Shown here: positions 63,034 through 64,000 of the stretch, in pieces
Numbering within the stretch: the first letter of the stretch is position 1
How the letters are laid out: each line of letters starts with the position of its first letter
Origin: Antitrichia curtipendula
Taxonomy: Eukaryota; Streptophyta; Bryopsida; Hypnales; Leucodontaceae
NCBI GenBank assembly: GCA_951230915.1
Contig: OX579636.1
Location: forward strand, 34,779,567 to 34,843,566
DNA length: 64,000 nt
Direction: 5' to 3'
Notes under the pieces: generated by a model
The model's database searches: none
Seen by the model: the letters and a program-made list of their open reading frames with translations, nothing else
Told to the model about the DNA's origin: nothing
Position numbers and translations under genes: made by a program

Positions 63034-63512
63034 TGTTAATTTTTATTATAATATAGTGGCAAAGGTTTGTTCACAAGAAATTTTGTAATGGAATGGAAAA
63101 TATAATGAATAAAACACAAATTATGAAGCCAATCATTGGCTTAATCAAATCATACACAAGTGTGGACCAATTGTCACAAAAAAAATTCTATTGAATAAAA
63201 ACTCAAGCACAAAATACACACGAGGGAGTCACCTAATCACTACATGCTCTCTGAAGAAATGAAAGACAAGTGGACTTATACTCCCGCTTATACTTCAACT
63301 TCACAGTGACTACAAATCTTGATCAAGTTGACTTTCCCGATTCCATGTCCAATTATCCATTCCTCTACTTTTTTTATTAGACTATTAGTCTTTTTTACAT
63401 TAAAATAAAAATAAAGTTTAATTAACCTATCTAAATTAAATTGAGACAAATTCCCTACAACTATTCACATCTAAACCCAAATTGATAAAAAATTTAGAAA
63501 AATTTGATTACA
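63034..63512 (-). mobile_element. Candidate 3' LTR of a retrotransposon running out of the right edge
   Basis: On the minus strand a purine run ending 'ttaaagtagggggcta' (63525-63513) precedes TGTAATCAAA, as a polypurine tract precedes a 3' LTR. The stretch before it resembles the tail of an LTR-element polyprotein ('gacaaggacgtcaatctc'), in the style of Ty3/gypsy ends. The far end may be the TGTTAAT at 63034 (ATTAACA on the minus strand). The 63526-64000 remainder would then be internal, but I see no intact frame there. Confidence 0.35.
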
Positions 63513-64000
63513 TAGCCCCCTACTTTAAGAGATTGACGTCCTTGTCAATCAAACTTGGAACGCTTGTTTTGGTCGAGTGCACTTTTGCTTAAGCATGATA
63601 GCTTTTTTAAACTTGTATTTAGGAGACACTTTTACACCATTTGTCTCATCTTCTTTTATAATCATAGTCACATAATTATTGATTATTTTCTATTATAGGT
63701 TGAGCTTTAGCATTTGAAGAAGAATAAGTTTGTCCAAATTTTAATGATGGAAAGCATGTAAAAAAAATTTTACACTTTGAAATCAAAACTTTAAGATCTA
63801 GTGATATACTTTTCCCCATCATAGTCTTTGTTCCTTGAACAACACATTGATTTTCCTCAATCTATGTAATCATACTTTACAGATTTACTTTGTATTTTGG
63901 TTTTGGTATTACTCTTTGAAATTTCATTTCATTTGTTGTAGTGTAAAGTACATTGTGAATTTTTTTTTTTCATAATTCAATTCTTTTGTACACTTCTAAT

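Overview
The window is nuclear DNA of a land plant: introns with GT/AG borders, a plant-type RR-TZF zinc-finger gene, a plant carboxylesterase pair, a plastid-targeted SOUL haem-binding protein and plant-type MITEs. Intergenic DNA is very AT-rich and gene-poor, while the genes are GC-neutral to GC-rich islands. The species cannot be fixed from sequence alone. Short introns (about 190-640 bp) and an RR-TZF protein without ankyrin repeats would fit a non-flowering plant, but that is only a leaning.

Layout. 1-25 kb holds no gene I can support. It is decayed repeats: a degenerate ~59-bp satellite (5.6-7.1 kb) interrupted by a solo LTR with a 5-bp target duplication, two copies of a repeat built on a 35-bp minisatellite (11.8 and 21.5 kb), diverged direct repeats (11-15 kb), an exact 73-bp tandem duplication, a 568-bp Stowaway/mariner-like element with perfect 30-bp terminal inverted repeats, a (AAAATTT)23 tract and a ~140-bp tandem array. 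25.8-27.7 kb holds a single-exon CCCH (RR-TZF) gene of 648 aa behind a GC-rich leader. 32.2-47.9 kb is a large inverted duplication, arms ~6.6 and ~6.1 kb around a ~2.9-kb spacer. Each arm carries an intact three-exon, 346-aa alpha/beta-hydrolase carboxylesterase gene; the two are divergently transcribed and differ at six residues. The arms carry private transposon insertions, and their identity steps down sharply near 34.98/45.65 kb. 50.8-54.2 kb holds a seven-exon SOUL haem-binding gene on the minus strand, reconstructed from splice sites and family conservation; its exons are too short to stand out as ORFs. 54.2-64 kb is again repeats: a possible MITE, a long hairpin beside a tRNA-like (SINE-type) head, tandem copies of a dispersed family with TTAACCCCTAAAG ends, and what looks like the 3' end of an LTR retrotransposon leaving the right edge.

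The genes do not form a pathway. The zinc-finger protein is expected to act in cytoplasmic mRNA control or stress signalling, the esterases in ester hydrolysis of small metabolites or hormones, and the SOUL protein in plastid tetrapyrrole binding. The main novelty is structural: the diverged gene palindrome with signs of local gene conversion, and a dispersed TIR-bearing repeat family seen at several places in the window.
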